A model generated the notes under the pieces. That model made no database searches and was not told the origin of the DNA. It saw only the letters and a program-made list of their open reading frames with translations. From assembly GCA_016721905.1 (NCBI GenBank), contig JADKHH010000023.1, positions 62,001 through 126,000 of the forward strand: a stretch of DNA of 64,000 bases, read 5' to 3'. This DNA comes from Candidatus Opimibacter skivensis. Lineage in GTDB: Bacteria > Bacteroidota > Bacteroidia > Chitinophagales > Saprospiraceae. This document shows, one piece after another, positions 10,887-19,209 of this stretch. Position numbers and translations under genes: made by a program. Numbering within the stretch: the first letter of the stretch is position 1; every line of letters begins with the position of its first letter.

Positions 10887-11387
10887 TTATTGGGACCTGA
10901 GTTCAGCATTCAATTGCTTGAAATCAATCTTCCCCTTATTTTTCTTGAGATGATCCACCAGGACCATCGCTCGGTGGATACGTAGATCAGGGTTTTTTAC
11001 CTGGCCTGCCGCATAGATGATGTTCCGCTGTTTCCCCGGTGTCAATTTGTCAAAGTACTCCTTCCCTGCTTTATCCTGGGCGAGCACTTCCTCGAGTTCA
11101 ACAGGAAAAGGTAATCCGAATTCACTCGCATCCTGCGTGAGTTGCACTTCCACTTTTGATCCTTCCTTCAGTTTCAGCTGATCCCTTATTTTTTTGTTGA
11201 TCAGTATAAAATACACTCCATCTCCTGCCGACATGATCGCACATTGGAATTCAACAGTTTTGTTAAGTGAACAAACCACCCGCTTAATTCCCTGCTCCAG
11301 GAAATGCTTCGCAACAAGGTGAGGAACCTTGAGATGATAGGACCACAACTTTGTATTGAAATTTTCAATGATTGCTTTGAATTCCAT
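10887..11387 (-). CDS. YdeI/OmdA-like protein with N-terminal DUF1905
   Basis: This 166-aa soluble protein starts at 11387 (MEFKAIIENFN); the open frame extends upstream to 11468 but DUF1905 proteins normally begin close to this methionine. Residues 1-88 match the DUF1905 small beta-barrel pattern (ending KLKEGSKVEVQL), and residues 95-160 match the C-terminal YdeI/OmdA-type helical region (LTPGKQRNIIYAAGQVKNPDLRIHRA). Family members are linked loosely to stress or antimicrobial peptide resistance, and the molecular function is not known. It is tail to tail with the SET gene. Confidence 0.8.
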   Translation of the reverse strand: MEFKAIIENFNTKLWSYHLKVPHLVAKHFLEQGIKRVVCSLNKTVEFQCAIMSAGDGVYFILINKKIRDQLKLKEGSKVEVQLTQDASEFGLPFPVELEEVLAQDKAGKEYFDKLTPGKQRNIIYAAGQVKNPDLRIHRAMVLVDHLKKNKGKIDFKQLNAELRSQ

Positions 11388-11523
11388 GGTGGTTGTCAAG
11401 ATTTCTTCCCTCAAATTTAAATAAGCATTTCCATAGATCATGCCGTTGGATGGCGTTCTCGCCGCCAACTACAGCGAATTTCGGATTTCTTTCGTCACGG
11501 GCGGATGCAATACGCCCCCGACC

Positions 11524-11587
11524 TTCTCACTCTCTCACTCTCTCACTCTCTCGCACTCTCACGCTCTCACGCTCTCACTCTCTCACA
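11524..11587. repeat. Low-complexity array, CTCTCACTCTCTCAC family
   Basis: About 64 bp of drifting CTCTCACTCTCT / CGCTCTCACGCTCTC words, between the divergent YdeI-like gene and the hydroxyproline deaminase gene. The same word family, in the same plus-strand orientation, fills 48601-48670. The array ends six bases before a promoter-like TATCTTTC box (11594-11601). Confidence 0.8.
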
Positions 11588-11593
11588 ATTGAA

Positions 11594-11601
11594 TATCTTT
11601 C
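11594..11601 (+). promoter_or_regulatory. Putative -7 box of the hydroxyproline deaminase operon
   Basis: TATCTTTC differs by one base from the Bacteroidota -7 consensus TAnnTTTG and lies 22 bp before the ATG at 11623. No clear TTG at -33 was found, because that position falls in the CTCTCAC array. Assignment is tentative. Confidence 0.4.
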
Positions 11602-11622
11602 CACCCTCAATCCATCGTAACC

Positions 11623-12540
11623 ATGAAGACCTTACCCTGGACCGGCGTTTATCCTGCCGTCACCACCAAGTTTACACCCACCGGCGATCTTGACCTGGAC
11701 GCATTTTTATATGGAATCCACGCACAGGTCAAGGCAGGAGCCGATGGTATCATTATAGGCGGTTCCCTCGGTGAAAGTAGCACCATCACACATGATGAGC
11801 GAATAGCGATGTTATCCGCTACACTGGAACACGTAGGTCATAAAGTGCCGGTACTGGTCAATATCGCAGAAGGTTCCACCAGGCAGGCCATAACACTGGC
11901 CCAGCGAGCAGAAGCATCCGGGGCCCATGGTCTCATGGTGCTACCCCCGATGATGTATAAGCCGACCGAACAGGAAGTCATTGATTTTTTTACAGATATC
12001 GCATCCGGCTCCGGATTGCCAATCCTGGTGTATAACAATCCGGTTGATTACAAGATAGAAGTGACGCCGCAGATGTTTGAGGTCCTGTTAAAGCACGATA
12101 CTATCCAGGCGGTCAAAGAAAGCACCAGGGATCTCGCTAATGTGACGCGATTGATCAATGCATTTGGTGACCGGCTAAAGATCCTCACTGGCGTCGATAC
12201 CATCGCGATCGAAGCACTCGTGATGGGAGCACATGGGTGGGTCGCAGGCCTGGTCAATGCATTTCCCGCTGAAACCGTAGCCATATACCGGCTGGTAAAG
12301 GCAGGACGCATCAACGAAGCAAGGGATATCCATCGTTGGTTTCTTCCAATTCTTGAACTGGATATCAATGCCCAGCTGGTTCAGAATATAAAACTCGCTG
12401 AACACATGACCGAACTCGGCAATGAATATGTAAGGCTTCCACGCAAACCACTTCAGGGATATGAGCGCCAACGTGTCATTCGAATTCTCGAAGAAGGCAT
12501 AGCTACACGACCTTCACTACCTGATTATCTCCATCTATAA
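11623..12540 (+). CDS. DHDPS-family lyase, probable 1-pyrroline-4-hydroxy-2-carboxylate deaminase
   Basis: A 305-aa (alpha/beta)8 barrel of the dihydrodipicolinate synthase/N-acetylneuraminate lyase family. The Schiff-base lysine is K165 (AVKEST), the catalytic tyrosine Y137 (LVYNNP), and the phosphate/carboxylate-type loop is GSLGESS (47-53). Housekeeping DapA proteins usually carry GTTGE there. The next gene, 12 bp downstream, is a 2,5-dioxovalerate dehydrogenase-like enzyme, and a 4-hydroxyproline epimerase and FAD oxidase are encoded 7 kb away; together these point to deamination of the cyclic imine from D-hydroxyproline to 2,5-dioxopentanoate. The activity is inferred from context; another DHDPS-like aldolase or a dehydratase is possible. 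Confidence 0.8.
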   Translation: MKTLPWTGVYPAVTTKFTPTGDLDLDAFLYGIHAQVKAGADGIIIGGSLGESSTITHDERIAMLSATLEHVGHKVPVLVNIAEGSTRQAITLAQRAEASGAHGLMVLPPMMYKPTEQEVIDFFTDIASGSGLPILVYNNPVDYKIEVTPQMFEVLLKHDTIQAVKESTRDLANVTRLINAFGDRLKILTGVDTIAIEALVMGAHGWVAGLVNAFPAETVAIYRLVKAGRINEARDIHRWFLPILELDINAQLVQNIKLAEHMTELGNEYVRLPRKPLQGYERQRVIRILEEGIATRPSLPDYLHL

Positions 12541-12552
12541 AGTACATATCGG

Positions 12553-14073
12553 ATGATCACACATAACATTATTGGTTTTCAACAATCAGCAACATCCGGT
12601 AAGTATATCTATGCTACGGACCCAGCCATGCTTGCCACTTTGCCGGAAGCTTTCGCTACAGCTACTGCAGAAGAAACAGATAGAGCGGTCAGTAAAGCAC
12701 ATCAGGCATTCAATATTTACAGGAAGATACCCGGGACGCGAAAAGCTGAATTTCTCCATGAGATAGCTAAAGGTATTGAGGACTTAGGTCAGGTTTTAAT
12801 TGAACGGATTATGCAGGAGACAGCATATCCGGAGGCGCGTGTGATCGTCGAACGAAACAGAACGTGCGCGCAGTTAAGGATGTTCGCAGCAGAAGCAATT
12901 TCAGGCGGATGGAAGACTGTCACAATTGATCCTGCATTACCGGACAGAACACCTGCTCCAAGACCGGAGATACGCAAGATGATGATACCTCTAGGTCCTG
13001 TTGTGGTGTTTGGTGCCAGTAACTTTCCGCTCGCATATTCAACCGCTGGAGGCGATGTGGCCTCTGCACTTGCTGTGGGTTGCCCGGTGATTGTCAAAGC
13101 GCATGATTCGCATATTGGTACAAACGCACTCGTTGCAGAAGTCATCCTCGAAGCAGCGCGAAAGACAGGTATGCCCGATGGAGTATTCTCTTCACTCAAC
13201 GGAGATGGAATGCATACAGGTCAGCAACTTGTTTTGCATCCCTTGACCGCCGCGGTAGGATTTACAGGATCAAAGCAAGGAGGAAGGGCACTATTTGATC
13301 TCGGACAGCAACGGGAAAATCCTATTCCCGTTTTTGCAGAAATGGGAAGCGTCAACCCTGTATTTATTTTTCCCGGAAAGGTCCGTAGTGATAGCAAGGG
13401 ACTTGCGGGGCAATTAGTCGCTTCCATGACGATGACCGTTGGACAGTTTTGCACCAACCCGGGATTATTGATTGCATTGAAGGATCATCATACAGAGGCA
13501 TTTTTAGATGAACTGGCAATAGCACTTAAGGTAATTCCAGAGGCATCAATGCTCAATCATGGAATCTATAAAAGTTTCCATCGCGGTGTAGCCGCCGTCA
13601 GGGAAGTGAATGGAGTGATCATGTTACATGACCATCAATCTTCAGAAGGACTGCGCACAGCGCCGGTATTAGCCACAGTACCTGCGGATGTGTTTCTTGC
13701 GCATCCCCAACTTCACCATGAGGTGTTCGGCCCCTTCTCGATCATCGTCCTCTGCGAAAATATGGATGAAATGCTAAGCGTAGCTGGTGCCCTGGAAGGA
13801 CAGCTTACAGCAACAGTGCAAGTGAGTGATGATGAACTCACGGAGACTCAGCCATTGATTGATATACTCATCTACAAAGCAGGAAGGATCATTATGAATG
13901 GAGTCCCTACAGGCGTTGAAGTCTGTGCTGCTATGACACATGGAGGTCCATATCCTGCCAGTACGGATAGTCGTTTTACAGCAGTCGGTCACCATGCTGT
14001 GCAGCGGTGGCTCAGGCCAGTTTCTTTTCAGAATTTTCCTGCCAATTTGATTTCGGGTATGACCAATGACTAA
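12553..14073 (+). CDS. 2,5-dioxovalerate (alpha-ketoglutarate semialdehyde) dehydrogenase, NADP-type ALDH
   Basis: This 506-aa aldehyde dehydrogenase is predicted to oxidise 2,5-dioxopentanoate to 2-oxoglutarate, feeding the TCA cycle. Catalytic residues are visible: N157 (ASNFPL), general base E263 (FAEMGS) and nucleophile C300 (GQFCTNPG). The GQFCTNPG and AEMGSVNP forms are characteristic of the KGSADH subgroup used in hydroxyproline and pentose oxidation rather than of betaine or acetaldehyde dehydrogenases. It follows the DHDPS-like gene by 12 bp and is almost certainly co-transcribed. Downstream is a 326-bp spacer with a palindromic element. Confidence 0.88.
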   Translation: MITHNIIGFQQSATSGKYIYATDPAMLATLPEAFATATAEETDRAVSKAHQAFNIYRKIPGTRKAEFLHEIAKGIEDLGQVLIERIMQETAYPEARVIVERNRTCAQLRMFAAEAISGGWKTVTIDPALPDRTPAPRPEIRKMMIPLGPVVVFGASNFPLAYSTAGGDVASALAVGCPVIVKAHDSHIGTNALVAEVILEAARKTGMPDGVFSSLNGDGMHTGQQLVLHPLTAAVGFTGSKQGGRALFDLGQQRENPIPVFAEMGSVNPVFIFPGKVRSDSKGLAGQLVASMTMTVGQFCTNPGLLIALKDHHTEAFLDELAIALKVIPEASMLNHGIYKSFHRGVAAVREVNGVIMLHDHQSSEGLRTAPVLATVPADVFLAHPQLHHEVFGPFSIIVLCENMDEMLSVAGALEGQLTATVQVSDDELTETQPLIDILIYKAGRIIMNGVPTGVEVCAAMTHGGPYPASTDSRFTAVGHHAVQRWLRPVSFQNFPANLISGMTND

Positions 14074-14106
14074 GCTAACGTTTATACAGAATTTGAAAAT
14101 GGCCTT

Positions 14107-14266
14107 GGCCGTTGCAGGAGCGCCGCACTGAGCGGAGTCGAAGTGTTTGCTCCTGCGACCATGAGAATTCCAATTTTGATTCTCCATTGGAATTCCGTTG
14201 GGTATCAATGTGGTTGCCGGAGCAAACTCCTGCAACGGCCCGCCCTTCTTTAATTTGTGTATTAAC
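14107..14266. repeat. Nested inverted-repeat (foldback) element
   Basis: Terminal 14-bp perfect inverted repeats GGCCGTTGCAGGAG (14107-14120) and CTCCTGCAACGGCC (14227-14240) enclose a second imperfect pair (14146-14161 / 14210-14225) and a third perfect 10-bp pair GAATTCCAAT / ATTGGAATTC (14165-14174 / 14186-14195). The whole could fold into one long hairpin. A diverged copy of its right end plus the following CTTT..TTAATTTGTGT..TTAACG segment recurs at 38571-38625. The type is MITE-like or large REP-like; no transposase is nearby. The rest of 14074-14399 is AT-rich, with a small palindrome ATTAGAACGCTCTAAT at about 14304. Confidence 0.75.
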
Positions 14267-14399
14267 GAAAGGTGACCAGGAAGTGCTATTTCTGCCATAA
14301 TTATTAGAACGCTCTAATGATTTTGAAATGGAGTAACAAAACTTTATCTATGCATATCTTTATTTTGCAAAACAACACTTAACCACCTAATACTCAATT

Positions 14400-15197
14400 A
14401 TGAACAAATTATTATCCGCTCTAATACTGTGTACTGCGTGTTTTAGCACAGAAATATATAGCCAGGTTGATTCAACAATGGTAGCCGACAGCATGCCTGC
14501 CATGGATCCAATTCGCGCAGATCGTCCGGATCAAACCGAATCTTCCTTCCTGGTGCCTAAAGGTTACTTTCAGGTAGAAATGGGATTTTCTATTACCGAT
14601 ACAGATCCAGGCTTTATTTACGCCTATCCTGCAGGCTTATGGAAATATGGTCTGACAGATAACTTTGAACTCCGGTTGATTACCAATTACATTACCATTC
14701 AAAAGGAACCTAATCCTGATGTAAGTGGTTTCCTGCCTTTGGCTGCAGGATTTAAGGCAAGATTGTCAGAACAGAAAGGCATACTTCCAAAGATGTCCTT
14801 TATTGGCCATCTGCGTCTGCCTGGTGTTGTTTCTGAAGAATTTGAAACAACTTATCTGGCACCTGACCTTCGTCTGGCATTTGATCACATTGTTTCTGAT
14901 GTATTCTCTGTGGGATACAATGTCGGTCTTGTTTGGGATGGAGAGGATCCGGAGCCATTTGTGATCTATACCCTGACAACTGGATTGGCCATTTCCAAAA
15001 GGCTAGGCTTATTTGCAGAAGTGTATGGCGCAACTCCTCAGCGATCCAGCGAAGATCTTGAGTTATATGCAGATGCAGGACTAACCTATTTGATTGGCAA
15101 TAATTTCCTTCTCGATGTATCAGCCAGTCAGGGTATCACTGACAATGCACCTTTGCGTTATGTTTCTGCAGGATTTTCATACAGATTTAAGCTTTGA
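14400..15197 (+). CDS. MetA-like outer-membrane beta-barrel protein
   Basis: This 265-aa exported protein has a signal peptide (MNKLLSALILCTACFSTEIYSQ) followed by the typical opening RADRPDQTESSFLVPKGYFQ and alternating amphipathic strands to a terminal aromatic pattern (VSAGFSYRFKL). It matches the pattern of the putative MetA-pathway-of-phenol-degradation (PF13557-type) outer-membrane family, commonly annotated as transporter. The substrate cannot be read from sequence, and in Bacteroidota these genes occur in many contexts without phenol metabolism. The next gene begins 40 bp downstream. Confidence 0.75.
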   Translation: MNKLLSALILCTACFSTEIYSQVDSTMVADSMPAMDPIRADRPDQTESSFLVPKGYFQVEMGFSITDTDPGFIYAYPAGLWKYGLTDNFELRLITNYITIQKEPNPDVSGFLPLAAGFKARLSEQKGILPKMSFIGHLRLPGVVSEEFETTYLAPDLRLAFDHIVSDVFSVGYNVGLVWDGEDPEPFVIYTLTTGLAISKRLGLFAEVYGATPQRSSEDLELYADAGLTYLIGNNFLLDVSASQGITDNAPLRYVSAGFSYRFKL

Positions 15198-15237
15198 TGG
15201 CTGGCCAGAACACCCTGCCGTCTAATGCAGGAGTGAA

Positions 15238-16377
15238 GTGAAAAGTCTTTTCTATAGTGGCATGCTACTGCTTATTGTATTCGAAGTAGCGAATGTCTTT
15301 TTTATCATGCCCATGCCTGGGAGCCAGGAGATGGAAAGTATTGGCGTGGCTTATTTTCTCTATTCCAAACGCTGGATTATCAGGTCCATTCTGGCTTTGA
15401 TCGCACTAATCGGAATCAAGGGTGCATGGAAAAACAAGAAGTGGCGGGTCATTTTTTTAATGCTGGCATATGCAGGGGTCTTGTATTTGACCCATTATAA
15501 AATGGCCGCAGATACTATGTTCTATCAGCCACGCTATTTACAATTTTTAAAAGCAGACGAAAACGTTGTTGATCCTGATCGGCTTGTCATCGGTGTGACA
15601 CACAACGGCGAAGCGAAAGCATATCCGATTCAATTTTTAGGGTACCATCATCAGGTCCAGGATACTATTGGCGGCAAGCCGGTCATGGTGACCTACTGCA
15701 CAGTATGCCGTACTGGTCGTGTATTTGAACCAATGGTAAATGGACAGTTAGAAAAATTCAGACTGGTGGGTATGGATCACTACAATGCTATGTTTGAGGA
15801 TCACGCTACCAAATCATGGTGGCGGCAAGGTACAGGTGAAGCAATAGCAGGACCACTCTCAGGAAACAAACTTCCTGAAGTCCCAGCTATTCAATCTTCT
15901 CTGGAAACGTGGTTGAAATTATATCCAGGTAGCCTGATCATGCAGCCCGATTCAAATTTCAGTGAGATATATGATAGCCTGAGTGATTATGAATCTGGTC
16001 AGCGATCAGGAAGGCTAACGAGACGCGATACAGCCTCTTGGCAAGATAAATCCTGGATCGCAGGTATTGATCTTGGAGAAGTAAGTAAAGCATATGATTG
16101 GAATGAACTTGTTTCAAAAGGCGTGATCAATGATACACCTGGTTCGATTCCCATCTCAATTGTCTTAACACCGGATCAGAAGGGCTTATTTGCATTCAGG
16201 AGGCTTACTGATGAACAACAACTGACATTTCGCAATGATACCCTGACAGATGGGACTGCAGATTATGCACTCACTGGTGGGGCGATGGATAGCTCATCGA
16301 GCTCCCTCTATATCCTTCCTGTCTATCAGGAGTATTGGCATAGCTGGAGAACCTTTCATCCTTCCACCAGGAAATAA
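15238..16377 (+). CDS. DUF3179-domain membrane protein
   Basis: A 379-aa protein with a GTG start at 15238. Three predicted transmembrane helices lie in the first 95 residues, and the rest is a DUF3179 domain (about 105-345) with VIGVTHNGEAKAYPI, the cysteine pair in TYCTVCRTG, and WWRQGTGEAIAGPLSG. Cysteines in YCTVCRTG and the conserved histidines suggest metal or heme binding, but no enzymatic function is established for the family. It follows the MetA-like gene closely and is probably co-transcribed. Confidence 0.8.
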   Translation: MKSLFYSGMLLLIVFEVANVFFIMPMPGSQEMESIGVAYFLYSKRWIIRSILALIALIGIKGAWKNKKWRVIFLMLAYAGVLYLTHYKMAADTMFYQPRYLQFLKADENVVDPDRLVIGVTHNGEAKAYPIQFLGYHHQVQDTIGGKPVMVTYCTVCRTGRVFEPMVNGQLEKFRLVGMDHYNAMFEDHATKSWWRQGTGEAIAGPLSGNKLPEVPAIQSSLETWLKLYPGSLIMQPDSNFSEIYDSLSDYESGQRSGRLTRRDTASWQDKSWIAGIDLGEVSKAYDWNELVSKGVINDTPGSIPISIVLTPDQKGLFAFRRLTDEQQLTFRNDTLTDGTADYALTGGAMDSSSSSLYILPVYQEYWHSWRTFHPSTRK

Positions 16378-16420
16378 TCAATATTGTTTCCAATCCTTTT
16401 TGTACAAAATTGTTGGATAA

Positions 16421-16579
16421 TCCTGTCTGTGTTATCGCCTGATCCTGGAAAAAGGCTTTGATTCCCTCGCTGACTATGAAAATTCCCTGACACATGGAAT
16501 GGAAAAGCCAGCATGGAAAAAGTGGTATGAGCGATTCAAATCTCATGTGGAAAGCAGCCACCGGGAGATACTCAGATAG
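16421..16579 (+). pseudogene. Possible gene remnant (3' fragment)
   Basis: After an in-frame TAA at 16418-16420, an open frame reads about 52 codons to TAG 16577-16579 with convincingly protein-like composition (KGFDSLADYEN ... PAWKKWYERFKSHVE). Part of it (FDSLADYENS) resembles YDSLSDYESG in the DUF3179 protein just upstream, so it may be the tail of a decayed paralogue. The only in-frame ATG (16499) would give 26 residues. The remaining spacer 16378-16736 has nothing else recognisable. Confidence 0.35.
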
Positions 16580-16736
16580 ATTATGTAACAGAAGGGGGCC
16601 GATACAAAGCAATAGGTAGGGAGATGTGTAGGCCCTTTTTATAATTTTTGACGCTATAGATTCTAATGAGTTTCTAATATTCGGACAAAGTAGTCTCTAT
16701 TTGTTATGCGTACCTTCGCGTTTTCAAAAGGCTACT

Positions 16737-18914
16737 ATGAGCAAGTTTCTTTTTCCGGCGATACTCACGATTTTTTGTCTAGGTGCCTTGTCAGCACAAA
16801 TAGATTCTATCTCCAACGTCGAGCTAAAGAATGTCGTAGTCAAGGGATACAGATTTAATGAGGTAACTTCCAAATTGCCGGATGTCCATGAGACGTATAT
16901 CATTGGAGGCCGTAAAAGTGCTGTCCTGTCTGTGACTGATCTTCCTGCCAACCTTGCTGAAAAAACCGGAAGACAGATTTTTGCTAAGATACCAGGAGCG
17001 TTTATTTACGACATGGACGGCTCAGGTAATCAAGTCAATTTTGCGACCCGTGGTCTTGATCCACATAGAAGTTGGGAATATAACATCCGGCAAAATGGCG
17101 TGTTGATCAATTCAGATATCTATGGTTATCCGGCGAGCCACTATAGTTTGCCGATGGAAGCCGTTAAGAATATTGAAATCGTGCAGGGTACGGCTGCCTT
17201 GCAATACGGCGCTGAGTTTGGAGGCATGATCAATTATGTAACCAAAAGCGCAGATACGACCAAACCCATTTCGTTTGAAAGCATCAATACAGTTGGCTCC
17301 TATGGGTTGTTTAGTTCATACAATGCACTGGGAGGCAAGGTAGGTAAGCTAACCTATTACACGTATTATCAACGCAGAGTGTCTGACGGATATCGGGACA
17401 ATGCAGAATCAGATGCCTCAGCACAGTTTGCAAGTCTTCAATATGATTTCTCTTCCAAGCTTAACCTGAAGTTTGAAATCGGCCGCAGTGAATATGAATA
17501 TCGCATTCCAGGTCCACTGACAGACAGCATGTTCTATGCAGATCCACGACAGTCTACCCGTACACGCAATTATTTTAATCCTGATATCTATGTGCCATCG
17601 TTGACCCTCAACTGGCAGGTGAATGAAGCCACTACTTTACAATGGATCGTATCAGGACTTTTTGGGGCCCGCAACAGTGTGGAGTTTGAGGGATTTGCCA
17701 CTAAGGCTGATGTCATCGATCCGGTTACTTTGCAATACGCTCCAAGAGCCGTTAATATTGACAACTTCAACTCCAGGACTTCAGAGCTTCGCCTCCTGCA
17801 CCAATATAATGTGGGTAAAATGCGAAGTGTCGTTTCTGCCGGCCTCCGTTATTTTAATAATGACATGCACCGCCGACAACAAGGAAAGGGCACTACCGGA
17901 TCTGATTATGATCTGACGATCACCGGTGATTTTGGAAGAGACATGTATTATAAAAGTCAGAGTATCGCTGTCAGTGTAGAGAATATGTTGTACGTCACAC
18001 CAAAATGGAGTGTTTCCCCTGGCTTTCGTTATGAGTTGGGAGCTACAGACATGACAGGTTATATATCCTATCTGGATCCGGATGAAGTACCTAATCATAT
18101 CGAACATAATATTCCGGCTTTTGGTATCAATAGCAAATATGTATTGAGTGAATCAACATCTATCTACGGGGGCATATCCCAGGCCTACAGACCTGTTTTA
18201 TTTAAAGATATCATCCCTTCTTCTTCCCTGGAACGCGCTAACAAAGATCTGGAAGATGCTTTTGGATACAATGCTGAACTGGGTATCTCAGGTCGTTCGT
18301 CAAGCTGGCTTAAGTATGAGTTGACATTTTTCAGGTTAGTCTACAAAAACAAACTGGGGAATACCATACAGGAGGAAGACGGTGTAGAGTACATATACAA
18401 AACCAATATCGGAAATAGTGAAACGAATGGCATTGAGCTTTTCGCCGAAGCCGTTCCCATCCAGTCAAGGAATCTCTATCTTTCATTTTTTACGTCTACA
18501 TCCTTGATGAAAGCGGTCTATACAGATGCAGCAATTGCCAACAATGGCGAAAATGTGGATATCAGTGGTAATGAGGTTGAAAGCGTCCCCAGATGGATCA
18601 GCCGCAATGGTTTAAATGTTGGTTACAAGAATCTTCGGGGCACCCTTCAATACAGCTATGTAGCCGAAAGTTTCTCCGACCCTACGAATGTCGTTGAGCC
18701 TACAGCTAATGGTGCAAGAGGAATTGTGCCATCATACGGCTTGCTGGATCTCAATTTTTCATTCCGTTTTGCTGATCATTTTATCCTCCGCGCTGGTGTC
18801 AACAATCTGCTCGATAAGCAATACTTTACCAAGCGACCATTGTTTTATCCTGGTCCAGGTGTCTGGAGTTCCGACGGCAGGAGTGTGGTGGTGTCTCTTG
18901 GTGTGAAGTTTTGA
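16737..18914 (+). CDS. TonB-dependent outer-membrane receptor (FecA-like)
   Basis: A 725-aa receptor starting at ATG 16737 (MSKFLFPAILTIFCLGALSAQ signal peptide); the frame extends 12 codons upstream through a TTG but the signal peptide fixes the start. The plug domain spans about 40-165 (IPGAFIYDMDG, NFATRGLDP, VEIVQGTAALQYG-like IEIVQGTAALQYG), followed by a 22-strand-type barrel ending in aromatic F (VVVSLGVKF). There is no N-terminal carboxypeptidase-like domain and no SusD partner, so it is more like a siderophore or metal receptor than a SusC glycan importer. The ligand is unknown. It is flanked by intergenic DNA on both sides. Confidence 0.88.
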   Translation: MSKFLFPAILTIFCLGALSAQIDSISNVELKNVVVKGYRFNEVTSKLPDVHETYIIGGRKSAVLSVTDLPANLAEKTGRQIFAKIPGAFIYDMDGSGNQVNFATRGLDPHRSWEYNIRQNGVLINSDIYGYPASHYSLPMEAVKNIEIVQGTAALQYGAEFGGMINYVTKSADTTKPISFESINTVGSYGLFSSYNALGGKVGKLTYYTYYQRRVSDGYRDNAESDASAQFASLQYDFSSKLNLKFEIGRSEYEYRIPGPLTDSMFYADPRQSTRTRNYFNPDIYVPSLTLNWQVNEATTLQWIVSGLFGARNSVEFEGFATKADVIDPVTLQYAPRAVNIDNFNSRTSELRLLHQYNVGKMRSVVSAGLRYFNNDMHRRQQGKGTTGSDYDLTITGDFGRDMYYKSQSIAVSVENMLYVTPKWSVSPGFRYELGATDMTGYISYLDPDEVPNHIEHNIPAFGINSKYVLSESTSIYGGISQAYRPVLFKDIIPSSSLERANKDLEDAFGYNAELGISGRSSSWLKYELTFFRLVYKNKLGNTIQEEDGVEYIYKTNIGNSETNGIELFAEAVPIQSRNLYLSFFTSTSLMKAVYTDAAIANNGENVDISGNEVESVPRWISRNGLNVGYKNLRGTLQYSYVAESFSDPTNVVEPTANGARGIVPSYGLLDLNFSFRFADHFILRAGVNNLLDKQYFTKRPLFYPGPGVWSSDGRSVVVSLGVKF

Positions 18915-19209
18915 TTTTTTGCCCCTAAATCCCCTGTGCTTCGACCTGCTATCCCTCATCCTCGTCCTACAGCTCAGCAACCAGGGGACTTTAAATTCTC
19001 CACTTCTAACTTCAACTTGGGTATTGGCTATTGGTTATTGATACAAAGTAATATCTGTCTCCGGGCAACTCCTTCTCACTTCACCTTGGCTATTCGATAT
19101 TCGCTATTGGCTATTGATTTGAATTTTGAACTGTCTCCAGACATAACCCCTTGCTCCTTGCCCCTTGCCCCTTGCTAATGCCGATGCTCTTCGATACATT
19201 TACCTCCTG
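18915..19209. repeat. Intergenic low-complexity arrays ahead of the epimerase operon
   Basis: Two word families fill this spacer. Positions 19020-19122 contain GGCTATTGGTTATTGAT and GGCTATTCGATATTCGC-type words. Positions 19147-19175 hold CTTGCTCCTTGCCCCTTGC copies; the 19-mer at 19150-19168 is the exact reverse complement of a segment at 38494-38512, 19 kb away. A possible promoter sits at its right end: TTG (19172-19174), 20 bp, TACATTTA (19195-19202), only eight bases before the ATG at 19210. Confidence 0.7.

Noticed and set aside
16142..16155. tRNA-like GGTTCGATTCCCA arm
   Set aside because: It lies inside the DUF3179 coding sequence and has no matching acceptor, D or anticodon stem around it.
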